Part shown: one piece after another, positions 39,262-46,078 of the stretch | Layout of the letters: every line of letters begins with the position of its first letter | How positions within the stretch are numbered: position 1 is the stretch's first letter | Assembly (NCBI RefSeq): GCF_000367525.1 | Contig: NZ_HF570956.1 | Coordinates: 2,485,020-2,531,097, forward strand | Length of the DNA: 46,078 bases | Direction of reading: 5' to 3' | From: Phycicoccus elongatus Lp2 | Lineage (GTDB): Bacteria; Actinomycetota; Actinomycetes; Actinomycetales; Dermatophilaceae | Translations under genes and position numbers: made by a program | The notes under the pieces: generated by a model | The model's database searches: none | Told to the model about the DNA's origin: nothing | The model's input: the letters and a program-made list of their open reading frames with translations, nothing else

Positions 39262-40479
39262 CTACACCCTAGGAGGCACGGTGGTGCCCTCGTCGAGCAG
39301 GTCGGCCTCCTCGACCTCTTCGCGAGTGATCCCCAGCAGGTAGAGCACCGCGTCGAGGTAGGGCACGTTGACGGCCGTGTCGGCCAGCGCCCGGACCACG
39401 GGCTTGGCGTTGAAGGCGATCCCGAGTCCGGCGGCCTCGATCATGTCGAGGTCGTTGGCCCCGTCACCGATGGCCACCGTTCGCGCCAGCGGGAGCCCCT
39501 CATCGGCCGCGAACTCGCGCAGAGCGGCCGCCTTGCCGGCCCGGTCCACCACCTCGCCGAGAACTCGGCCGGTCAGTTTCCCGTCGACGATCTCCAAGGT
39601 GTTGGCCCGGGCGTGGTCGATGCCCAACTCGTCGGCCAAGGGTTGGACGACCTCGATGAAGCCGCCGGAGACAACCGCCACGGTGAAACCGAGGCGCTTG
39701 AGCGTCCGGACCAGGGTGCGGGCGCCGGGCGTCAGTTGGACGGCGTCGCGCACGCGGCCCAGGACGCTTTCGTCGAGTCCTTCGAGCGCGGCGACGCGGG
39801 CGTGCAGGCTCGCGGCGAAATCGAGCTCTCCCCGCATGGCCTGCTCCGTCACCGCCGCCACCTCGGCCTCGCGGCCGGCGTGGGCGGCGAGCAACTCGAT
39901 GACCTCGTCCTGGATGAGGGTGGAGTCGACGTCCATGACGACCAGGCGCCGTCCGCGGCGGGCGAGGCCGGCGGGCGAGCTCGCGATGTCGACTCCCTCG
40001 GCCGCGGCGACCAGGGCGAGGTCGCGCCGCAGGACGTCGAGATCGGCCCCCGAGACGTCGAACTCGATGGTCGTGACCGGGTAGCGCGAGAGCCGTCGGA
40101 TCCGATCGATGTTGGCCCCGTGGCCGGCGATGACACCACTGACGGCCGAGAGGTGTCGGCCGGTCAACGGGTGTCCGAGCAGGGTGATGGCGACGCGACC
40201 ACGTCGTCGGGGTTCGTTGTCACCCCGGCCGCGGGTCACCGTCGCCGTCATCCCCAGTCCGTATGCCGCGCGCTGGACCAACGCGCTCACCTCGGTCTCG
40301 CGGCCGGTCACCTCGAGGAGGGCGGACAGGGTCAGGTGACCGCGTGTGACCGTCTGCTCGACGTCGAGCACGACGGGGTGGACGGTCGCGAGGGTGTCGA
40401 AGAGGGTGCGGGTCACGCCCGGCCGGTCAGCGCCGGTCAGCGTGAGCAGGAGGGTCTCGGTCTGGTCCTCGGGTGGCAC
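39262..40479 (-). CDS. serB: Phosphoserine phosphatase SerB (ACT-domain form)
   Basis: Final step of serine synthesis from 3-phosphoserine. From GTG 40479 the product is 405 aa. Two N-terminal ACT-like regions (TLTGADRPGVTRTL at ~13-26; ITLLGHPLTGRHLSAVSGVI at ~98-117) precede the HAD phosphatase with DVDSTLI (183-189, nucleophile Asp183), the SGGF motif and AIGDGANDLDMI. The frame continues upstream through a decayed LLM oxidoreductase, which an automatic caller could wrongly fuse, giving 486 aa. TAGCCT seven bases before the GTG suggests a leaderless start. Architecture matches mycobacterial SerB2. Confidence 0.92.
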   Translation of the reverse strand: MPPEDQTETLLLTLTGADRPGVTRTLFDTLATVHPVVLDVEQTVTRGHLTLSALLEVTGRETEVSALVQRAAYGLGMTATVTRGRGDNEPRRRGRVAITLLGHPLTGRHLSAVSGVIAGHGANIDRIRRLSRYPVTTIEFDVSGADLDVLRRDLALVAAAEGVDIASSPAGLARRGRRLVVMDVDSTLIQDEVIELLAAHAGREAEVAAVTEQAMRGELDFAASLHARVAALEGLDESVLGRVRDAVQLTPGARTLVRTLKRLGFTVAVVSGGFIEVVQPLADELGIDHARANTLEIVDGKLTGRVLGEVVDRAGKAAALREFAADEGLPLARTVAIGDGANDLDMIEAAGLGIAFNAKPVVRALADTAVNVPYLDAVLYLLGITREEVEEADLLDEGTTVPPRV

Positions 40480-40486
40480 GGGGCAC

Positions 40487-40492
40487 AGGCTA
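40487..40492 (-). promoter_or_regulatory. -10 box of serB, leaderless
   Basis: On the minus strand TAGCCT ends seven bases before the GTG start of serB, with no Shine-Dalgarno between. This supports starting serB here and not at the upstream ATG inside the pseudogene. Confidence 0.45.
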
Positions 40493-40518
40493 GTCAGCGT
40501 CGCGCCCGATGCGGGCGT

Positions 40519-40831
40519 CGGGGCCACACCGGCCGAGCGCACGATCTCGGACGGGTCGCGTCCGACTCGCTCGCACCAACGGTCGAGAACGTCGTGCTTG
40601 TGGGCGATCGTCTCCGCATCGCCGAAGCCGTGCCAGATGTCTGCGTGCTCGGCCACGATGCGCAGGGTCCTGAGTTCACCGCCGCCACCGCGCGCGGAGA
40701 TGTGGTCAACGGTGCGGGCCATGTCCGCGAGAAGATTCGGGTTGCGATAGGGCCGCGCAGACGCGACGGATCTCCGCGTACGACGTGTGCTGCGGCTGGA
40801 CCTGGGCGGCGATCCGGACCTGCGGTGTCAC
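40519..40831 (-). pseudogene. Decayed F420-dependent LLM-class oxidoreductase
   Basis: Three collinear scraps of a luciferase-like F420-dependent oxidoreductase remain. (1) 40831-40748: VRIAAQVQPQHTSYAEIRRV, the family N-terminus. (2) After a deletion and frame change near 40750: YRNPNLLADMARTVDHIS. (3) After an in-frame deletion: GGGGELRTLRIVAEHADIW and HGFGDAETIAHKHDVLDRW, then VGRDPSEIVRSAGVAP. Together about 100 of the expected roughly 280-330 residues survive, and the C-terminus is missing too. The original GTG start overlaps the glgC stop (GTGA), so it once was the gene after glgC. It is in frame with serB. Confidence 0.85.
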
Positions 40832-42087
40832 GGTTCGACGATGTCGCCCTTGCCGATGACGACGACACCGTTCTCGGTGAGGGTGAATCCCCGGGCGGCG
40901 TCCCGTGCCGGGTCCAGCCCGATCTCGGTGCCTTCCGGGATCTCGACGTTCTTGTCGATGATCGCTCGCTGGATCCGGCACTGACGCCCGATCGTGACGT
41001 TGTCGAGCATGACGACCTGGTCGAGCTCGCTGTAGGAGTGGACCCGACAGTTGGCCCCGATGACGGAGTTCGTCACGCGCGCGCCGGAGATGACCGTGCC
41101 CGGAGAGACCGCCGAGTTGAGTGCCTCACCGAAGCGGCCGTGAGCGCCGTGGACGAACTTCGCCGGAGGGTAGGGACCGTAGTCGGTGAAGATCGGCCAG
41201 TCATAGTTGTAGAGGTTGAAGATCGGGTGGATCGAGATGAGGTCCATGTGGGCGTCGAAGTAGGAGTCGAGGGTCCCGACGTCACGCCAGTAACCCTTGT
41301 CGCGATCGGTGCCACCGGGAATGACGTTCTTCTTGAAGTCGTAGGTGTAGGCCGCGTCCCGGGCCACGAGGGCGGGGACGATGTCGCCACCCATGTCGTG
41401 CCTGCTCCCGGCGAGATCGTGGTCGCGGGTCACGGCGTCGACGAGGACGTCGGCGGTGAAGACGTAGTTGCCCATGCTGGCGAGGATCTCGTCCGGGCTG
41501 TCCGGGAGTCCCTTGGGGTCCGAAGGCTTCTCGCGGAAGGCCGAGATCTTTGTCGGGTCCTCGTCGTCGACCTCGATGACTCCGAACTGGTCGGCCATGC
41601 CGATCGGCTGGCGGATGGCCGCCACGGTCACGCCCGCGCCCGACTGGATGTGCTGGTCGACCATCTGGGAGAAGTCCATCCGGTAGACGTGGTCAGCGCC
41701 CACGACGACGATGATGTCCGGCTTCTCGTCGGCGATGGTGTTGAGGCTCTGGTAGATCGCGTCGGCGCTGCCGAGGTACCAGTTCTTGTCGATCCGCTGC
41801 TGGGCCGGAATGGGTGCCACGTAGTTGCCGAGCATCGTCGACATCCGCCAGGTCTTGGTGACATGGCGGTCCAGGCTGTGCGACTTGTACTGCGTGAGCA
41901 CGACGACCTTGAGGTAACCGGAGTTCACGACGTTGGAGAGCGCGAAGTCGACGAGGCGATAGATCCCGCCGAACGGCACCGCCGGCTTGGCGCGGTCGCG
42001 CGTCAGCGGCATCAGCCGCTTTCCCTCCCCACCGGCCAAGACGATTGCGAGCACCTTCGGTCCACCGCTGCGGTATGCCATGCCCAC
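40828..42087 (-). CDS. glgC: Glucose-1-phosphate adenylyltransferase
   Basis: Makes ADP-glucose, the donor for glycogen synthesis. The 419-aa protein (417 if started at ATG 42081) has [25 protein letters not shown], the nucleotidyltransferase signature with the conserved Lys, [28 protein letters not shown], and a C-terminal left-handed helix of hexapeptide repeats ([21 protein letters not shown]). Divergent from glgA with a gap of about 90 bp, the same arrangement as glgC/Rv1212c in mycobacteria. A GTGA overlap with the dead LLM gene marks its end. Confidence 0.96.
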   Translation of the reverse strand: MGMAYRSGGPKVLAIVLAGGEGKRLMPLTRDRAKPAVPFGGIYRLVDFALSNVVNSGYLKVVVLTQYKSHSLDRHVTKTWRMSTMLGNYVAPIPAQQRIDKNWYLGSADAIYQSLNTIADEKPDIIVVVGADHVYRMDFSQMVDQHIQSGAGVTVAAIRQPIGMADQFGVIEVDDEDPTKISAFREKPSDPKGLPDSPDEILASMGNYVFTADVLVDAVTRDHDLAGSRHDMGGDIVPALVARDAAYTYDFKKNVIPGGTDRDKGYWRDVGTLDSYFDAHMDLISIHPIFNLYNYDWPIFTDYGPYPPAKFVHGAHGRFGEALNSAVSPGTVISGARVTNSVIGANCRVHSYSELDQVVMLDNVTIGRQCRIQRAIIDKNVEIPEGTEIGLDPARDAARGFTLTENGVVVIGKGDIVEP

Positions 42088-42165
42088 ACGCTATTGCGAT
42101 CCGGCTCCGTCGTGCAGCCCCTGTCCGGGATTGACTTCGGCATGTCGCAGCACGCCCTCCCTCGC

Positions 42166-42178
42166 TAGGGTGATCGTC
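42166..42178 (+). promoter_or_regulatory. -10 box of glgA, leaderless
   Basis: TAGGGT (42166-42171) ends seven bases before the GTG at 42179; no ribosome site intervenes. The glgC promoter must lie on the other strand of the same short gap. Confidence 0.45.
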
Positions 42179-43387
42179 GTGCGCGTCGACATCCTCTCCA
42201 AGGAATATCCCCCCTCGATCTACGGCGGAGCGGGGGTGCACGTCGCGGAACTGACGCGGGCCCTGCGCGATCGCGGCGACATCGACGTCCGCGTCCATGC
42301 CTTCGGCGGCCCCCGTGACGAGGAGGGGACGACCGACCACCCGGACCTGCCGCAACTCGACGGCGCCAACGCGGCCCTCGCGACCATGGGGGTGGACCTG
42401 ACCATGGCGGCCGCCTGCGAGGGCGCGGACCTCGTCCACTCGCACACCTGGTACGCCAACTTCGCCGGTCACGTCGCCGGCCTGCTCAACGATGTGCCGC
42501 ACGTCGTCTCGGCCCACAGCCTGGAGCCCATGCGCCCCTGGAAGGCCGAGCAGCTCGGCGGCGGCTACCGGCTCTCGTCGTGGATCGAGAAGACGGCCTA
42601 TGAGGCCGCCGACGCCGTCATCGCCGTCTCCGAGGGAATGCGGCAGGACGTGCTGAAGTCCTATCCCTCGATCAACCCTGACAAGGTCAAGGTCGTCCAC
42701 AACGGCATCGACTCCCAGCTCTGGCAGCGTCACCGCGACGATGACGTCGTCCGCTCGCACGGCGTCGACCCGGACAAGCCGTCGGTGATCTTCGTCGGGC
42801 GGATCACCCGCCAGAAGGGACTGCCCTACCTGCTCCGCGCCGCCGCGCAGTTGCCGCCCGAGATCCAACTCGTCCTCCTGGCCGGCGCTCCGGACACCCC
42901 GGAGATCAAGGCCGAGGTGGAGGAACTCATCGCCGGCCTGCGCGAGCAACGAGACGGTGTCGTGTGGGTGCCCGAGATGCTGCCCCGGGGCGAGGTCATC
43001 GCGATGCTCAGCGCCGCCACGGTCTTCGTCTGCCCATCGGTCTACGAGCCGCTCGGCATCGTCAATCTCGAGGCCATGGCGTGCGAACTCCCGGTCGTCG
43101 CAACGGCGACGGGCGGCATACCCGAGGTCGTGGTCGACCAAGAGACCGGCTGGCTGGTGCCGATCGAGCAGGTGCAGGACGGCAGCGGCACACCGGTGGA
43201 TCCCGACAGGTTCGTCGCCGACCTCGCCGCGGCCCTCACCGAAGCCGTCAGTGACCCGGCGCGGGCCGATCGCTTCGGACTCGCCGGTCGTCGGCGCGCG
43301 GTCGAGTCCTTCTCCTGGGCCACCATCGGCGACCGCACCATGCAGGTCTACCTGGACGTCCTCCGGCGCCGCCTGCTGGCTCGCTGA
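42179..43387 (+). CDS. glgA: Glycogen synthase / alpha-maltose-1-phosphate synthase (GlgA/GlgM, GT4)
   Basis: A 402-aa GT-B glycosyltransferase of family 4, of the short actinobacterial type annotated glgA but shown in mycobacteria (Rv1212c) to make maltose 1-phosphate from ADP-glucose. Features: SKEYPPSIYGGAGVHV at the N-terminus (acceptor side), HSHTWYANFAGH, VSAHSLEPMRPWK, VVHNGID, GRITRQKG, and the nucleotide-sugar site VCPSVYEPLGIVNLEAMAC (E-x7-E). GTG 42179 starts the family N-terminus directly. The true product (glucan chain or maltose 1-phosphate) cannot be settled from sequence; no glgE is in the window. Confidence 0.94.
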   Translation: MRVDILSKEYPPSIYGGAGVHVAELTRALRDRGDIDVRVHAFGGPRDEEGTTDHPDLPQLDGANAALATMGVDLTMAAACEGADLVHSHTWYANFAGHVAGLLNDVPHVVSAHSLEPMRPWKAEQLGGGYRLSSWIEKTAYEAADAVIAVSEGMRQDVLKSYPSINPDKVKVVHNGIDSQLWQRHRDDDVVRSHGVDPDKPSVIFVGRITRQKGLPYLLRAAAQLPPEIQLVLLAGAPDTPEIKAEVEELIAGLREQRDGVVWVPEMLPRGEVIAMLSAATVFVCPSVYEPLGIVNLEAMACELPVVATATGGIPEVVVDQETGWLVPIEQVQDGSGTPVDPDRFVADLAAALTEAVSDPARADRFGLAGRRRAVESFSWATIGDRTMQVYLDVLRRRLLAR

Positions 43388-43427
43388 CCCGCCGACACCG
43401 CTCCCGAGAACGGGCGCACGCGTCTAC

Positions 43428-43439
43428 TAGGGTCGCGGT
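43428..43439 (+). promoter_or_regulatory. -10 box before the 43440 ATPase gene
   Basis: TAGGGT (43428-43433) ends six bases before the ATG at 43440. Another instance of the leaderless-style spacing found at glgA, serB and the CphA-like/TPR gene. Confidence 0.45.
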
Positions 43440-44225
43440 ATGAGTGATGTGCTGGCCTTCGCCGGAGTCGGCGTGGTCCGTGGCCAGAGCATCCTGCTCG
43501 ACGACATCAACTGGGAAGTCGAGGAGGGCCAGCGCTGGGTCGTCCTCGGCCCCAATGGCGCGGGCAAGACCACACTCCTCCAGTTGGCGTCGGGCCGCAT
43601 GCACCCCAGCCGGGGTGTCGTCGGCATCCTCGACGAGGTGCTCGGAGCAGTCGACGTCTTCGAACTGCGGCCGCGGATCGGTCTGGCAAGTGCCTCGCTG
43701 GCCGAGCGCATCCCGCCGCGTGAGCGCGTGGGAGATGTCGTGGTCACGGCGTCCTACGGTGTGGTCGGCCGCTGGCGGGAGAGCTACGACTCGCTCGACC
43801 ACGGTCGTGCCCTGCAACTGCTCGATGCTCTGGGCGCCGCCCACCTGGTCGACCGCACCTACGGCACCCTGTCCGAGGGGGAACGCAAGCGGGTCCAGAT
43901 TGCCCGGTCGCTCATGACCGACCCCGAGTTGATGCTGCTCGACGAGCCCGCGGCGGGGCTGGACCTCGGTGGCCGCGAAGACCTGGTGCGTCGGCTCGGC
44001 GACATCGCCGGTGACCTCGCCGCCCCGGCGCTCGTGCTGGTCACCCACCACGTCGAGGAGATCCCGCCGAACTTCACCGACGTCCTCCTGCTGCGGGAGG
44101 GCCGCGTGGTCGCGCAGGGGCCGATCGAGATCACCCTCACCGAGGGCAACCTGAGCGCCACCTTCGGGCTGCCTCTGGTGCTGGAACGTCACGGGATGAG
44201 GTATTCCGCGAGGGCACGCTCCTGA
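43440..44225 (+). CDS. ABC-type ATPase without an adjacent permease
   Basis: A 261-aa single ABC ATPase. Walker A GPNGAGKTT (about 37-45), Walker B LMLLDEPAAGLDLGG, H-loop THHVEEI, and a signature that reads LSEGERKRVQIARSL, where LSEGE replaces LSGGQ. The segment after Walker A (SGRMHPSRGVVGILDE) and the C-terminal EEIPPNFTDVLLLREGRVVAQGP resemble the soluble ModF/YlmA-like ATPase group. No permease or binding protein gene is adjacent. Role unknown; it may not be a transporter subunit. Confidence 0.88.
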   Translation: MSDVLAFAGVGVVRGQSILLDDINWEVEEGQRWVVLGPNGAGKTTLLQLASGRMHPSRGVVGILDEVLGAVDVFELRPRIGLASASLAERIPPRERVGDVVVTASYGVVGRWRESYDSLDHGRALQLLDALGAAHLVDRTYGTLSEGERKRVQIARSLMTDPELMLLDEPAAGLDLGGREDLVRRLGDIAGDLAAPALVLVTHHVEEIPPNFTDVLLLREGRVVAQGPIEITLTEGNLSATFGLPLVLERHGMRYSARARS

Positions 44226-44332
44226 CGCCGGCACGATTCGCGGTGGCGGAGAGTTGGGAACCTGAGAGCGTGTTGTGACGTCACAGGGTTACCCGCGCCC
44301 GCGGGAGGCCCAGTCTCGGAAAGGCACCGGCA

Positions 44333-44803
44333 ATGGAGTGGCTGACTGACAGTCCTTGGCTGGCCTGGATCGCGATCGCGCTGATCCTGGCCGCCATCGA
44401 GGCAGCGACCGTCGACTTCGTCTTCGTGATGCTCGCCGGTGGCGCGCTCGCCGGAGCCCTCACAGCCGGCCTCGGCGGGGGACTCGCAGCCCAGGTGATC
44501 ATTGCGGTCGCCGTTGCTGCTCTGCTCCTCGCGGTGGTCCGCCCCATCATCAGACGCCACTTCGTCGAGGGCGAGGTGGACCACGGGATCGGGGCGAGCA
44601 GCCTGGTCGGACGCGAGGCCCGCGTGATCGAGACCGTGACCGAGACCAACGGCCGGATCAAGCTCGGCGGGGAAACCTGGTCCGCGCGGGTCCCGGCCCA
44701 CGCCGAGTCCTGTCCCCCCGGCAGCGATGTGCAGGTGATCGCCCTCCACGGGGCCACGGCGATCGTCGTGGCAGCCCCGCATCCCGTCGCCGAGCCCACG
44801 TGA
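44333..44803 (+). CDS. NfeD-like membrane protein
   Basis: A 156-aa NfeD protein of the short form: two to three transmembrane helices (residues about 8-75, WLAWIAIALILAAIEAATV...LLLAVV) and a C-terminal OB-fold (VGREARVIETVTETNGRIKLGGETWSAR..., landmark). NfeD partners with SPFH proteins, and the SPFH gene follows 56 bp on. GGAAAGG precedes the ATG by about seven bases. One iterated 10-mer (44812-44821) lies in the gap. Likely role: membrane-domain organisation or stress response with the SPFH partner (family knowledge). Confidence 0.9.
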   Translation: MEWLTDSPWLAWIAIALILAAIEAATVDFVFVMLAGGALAGALTAGLGGGLAAQVIIAVAVAALLLAVVRPIIRRHFVEGEVDHGIGASSLVGREARVIETVTETNGRIKLGGETWSARVPAHAESCPPGSDVQVIALHGATAIVVAAPHPVAEPT

Positions 44804-44859
44804 GCCGGCTCCGCGGCATACCGACCCTGACCTGACCCGACAACAGAAACGGACTCGAC

Positions 44860-46023
44860 ATGATCGAACTCGTCGTCCTGGGCCTCTTCCTCCTCTTCGC
44901 GCTCGTCGTGCTCTTCCGCACGGTGCGGATCGTGCCGCAGCAGACGGCGCTCATCATCGAGCGCCTCGGCCGCTACTCGCGCACGCTCGAGGGCGGCATC
45001 CACTTCCTCATCCCGTTCGTCGACAAGGTGCGAGCGAACGTCGACCTGCGTGAGCAGGTCGTCTCCTTCCCACCGCAGCCGGTGATCACCAGCGACAACC
45101 TGGTCGTCAACATCGACACCGTCATCTACTACTCGGTCATCGATGCCAAGTCCGCGGTCTACGAGATCGCCAACTTCATCCAGGGCATCGAGCAGCTCAC
45201 CGTCACCACCTTGCGTAATGTCATCGGCTCGCTCGACCTCGAGCAGACCCTGACCAGCAGGGACCAGATCAATGCCCAGCTGCGCGGGGTGCTGGACGAG
45301 GCCACGGGCAAGTGGGGGATCCGGGTCAACCGCGTCGAGCTCAAGGCCATCGACCCGCCGATGTCGGTTCAGGAGTCGATGGAGAAGCAGATGAAGGCCG
45401 AGCGGGACCGGCGAGCCGCCATCCTCAACGCCGAGGGTGTCAAGGCCAGCCAGATCCTCACGGCCGAAGGTGAGAAGCAGTCCGCCATCCTGCGCGCCGA
45501 GGGTTCTGCCCAGGCGCGGGTCCTCGAGGCGCAGGGTCAGGCTCGAGCCATCCAGCAGGTGTTCGAGGCGATCCACCGCGGGAAGCCAACCGAGAAGCTG
45601 TTGGCCTACCAGTACCTTCAGGTCCTGCCCCAGATCGCCCGCGGCGACAGCAACAAGATGTGGATCATCCCGAGCGAACTCACCGATGCCCTCAAGGGCA
45701 TGGGCGGGATGCTGGGCCGTGTGACCGGCGCCCCCGCAGGTGGTCTCGACAGCGGCAGCGAGGAGCAATGGGTCGACCCGGGTGACTCGATCCCGAATGC
45801 CTTCGAGGAGACCGTGCTGGAGGACCCGGCCCGAGCCCTGGCCGAAGCACGGGGCCAGGCAGAGCAGTCGAGCCGAGAGGCCAGTGAGCACGCGGCACCG
45901 GTCAGCCGGCCACAGCCGCCGATCGCTCCTGATCCGGATGCCGTGCCCCCGCGCCCACCGGCCCCGCCTGCCCCTCCGGTCGAGGATGAGGCCACGCGTC
46001 GGATCCCACCGCCCACGACCTGA
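44860..46023 (+). CDS. SPFH/band 7 (stomatin-like) protein
   Basis: A 387-aa protein with one N-terminal membrane helix (ELVVLGLFLLFALVVLF), the SPFH domain (VPQQTALIIERLGRYSRTLEGG... to about residue 200), a coiled-coil region with AEG repeats (LNAEGVKASQILTAEGEKQ, RAEGSAQARVLEAQGQ) that drives oligomerisation, and a Pro/Ala-rich acidic tail (about 290-387) ending RIPPPTT. This is the usual stomatin/paraslipin (QmcA-like) layout with an extended tail. It forms a pair with the upstream NfeD. The stop at 46021-46023 is within the window, so the gene is complete. Confidence 0.93.
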   Translation: MIELVVLGLFLLFALVVLFRTVRIVPQQTALIIERLGRYSRTLEGGIHFLIPFVDKVRANVDLREQVVSFPPQPVITSDNLVVNIDTVIYYSVIDAKSAVYEIANFIQGIEQLTVTTLRNVIGSLDLEQTLTSRDQINAQLRGVLDEATGKWGIRVNRVELKAIDPPMSVQESMEKQMKAERDRRAAILNAEGVKASQILTAEGEKQSAILRAEGSAQARVLEAQGQARAIQQVFEAIHRGKPTEKLLAYQYLQVLPQIARGDSNKMWIIPSELTDALKGMGGMLGRVTGAPAGGLDSGSEEQWVDPGDSIPNAFEETVLEDPARALAEARGQAEQSSREASEHAAPVSRPQPPIAPDPDAVPPRPPAPPAPPVEDEATRRIPPPTT

Positions 46024-46066
46024 CCCTGCAGGCACCGTCACCGCCGCACCCGACTTAGGGTGTGGC

Positions 46067-46078
46067 GGGGGGGGGGGG
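46067..46078. other. Terminal 12-G homopolymer, probable contig-end artefact
   Basis: The window ends with 12 consecutive G after GTGTGGC. A run of this kind at the exact end of a sequence is typical of poly-G base calls from dark cycles on two-colour sequencers or of unresolved assembly ends. The bases before it show no gene. Confidence 0.7.

Noticed and set aside
40480-40722. N-terminal extension of SerB to 486 aa
   Set aside because: The extra 81 residues are recognisable remains of an unrelated LLM oxidoreductase; SerB's ACT region begins right after GTG 40479.
38254-42168. Very long plus-strand open frame (1304 aa) opposite cphA start, cphB, serB and glgC
   Set aside because: It lies antisense to four well-supported genes and reads as low-complexity Gly/Asp/Val/Arg sequence; the openness comes from high third-position G+C.

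Overview
The window is high-G+C DNA of an actinobacterium, most likely a Micrococcales member of the Intrasporangiaceae/Dermatophilaceae type. This rests on gene content (rbpA, opcA, actinobacterial SUF operon, InhA-type FabI, GlgC/GlgM, acVLRF1), on GTG starts and leaderless-style promoters, and on gene order that partly follows the Mycobacterium tuberculosis tpiA-secG / opcA-zwf-tal-tkt / ctaB-ctaA / sufRBDCSU block. Genus assignment is inference. No rRNA, tRNA, CRISPR, phage or IS element was seen.

Layout. 1-1.6 kb: tpiA, secG, rbpA (+). 1.6-7.9 kb: a minus-strand pentose phosphate operon tkt-tal-zwf-opcA plus a DUF3806-like gene, tightly coupled by stop/start overlaps, with no pgl. 8-10 kb: haem A synthesis genes ctaB and ctaA, convergent. 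10-12.5 kb: a Tat/lipoprotein NodB-like deacetylase and a two-gene ABC-2 exporter. 12.6-14.2 kb: psd-pssA for phosphatidylethanolamine. 14.3-20.9 kb: sufR-sufB-sufD-Rieske-sufC-sufS-sufU-sufT, the complete Fe-S assembly operon, followed by acVLRF1. sufS carries an in-frame insertion made of two 26-bp repeats. 21-29.9 kb: zinc metallopeptidase, ABC-F ATPase, TrpB2, ABC half-exporter, a GH15-like protein and SURF1. 29.9-32.9 kb: moaA, a DUF3099 protein, and the FAS-II reductases fabG-fabI. 32.9-39.3 kb: a cyanophycin locus with cphA and cphB on the minus strand, facing a 735-aa protein that looks like CphA without its ATP-grasp domain and with a C-terminal TPR domain. 39.3-43.4 kb: serB, the decayed remains of an F420-dependent LLM oxidoreductase, glgC, and divergent glgA/glgM. 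43.4-46 kb: an ABC ATPase, NfeD and an SPFH protein. The sequence ends in a 12-G run that looks like a contig-end artefact.

How it fits together: central carbon flow (glycolysis, oxidative and non-oxidative pentose phosphate branches), respiratory haem A supply, Fe-S assembly, membrane lipid synthesis and two storage polymers (glycogen and cyanophycin). The most novel points are the ATP-grasp-less CphA paralogue fused to TPRs, a 10-mer (CGCGGCATAC) present 17 times in 46 kb mainly through unusual codon choices, and the repeat-derived peptide inside SufS.
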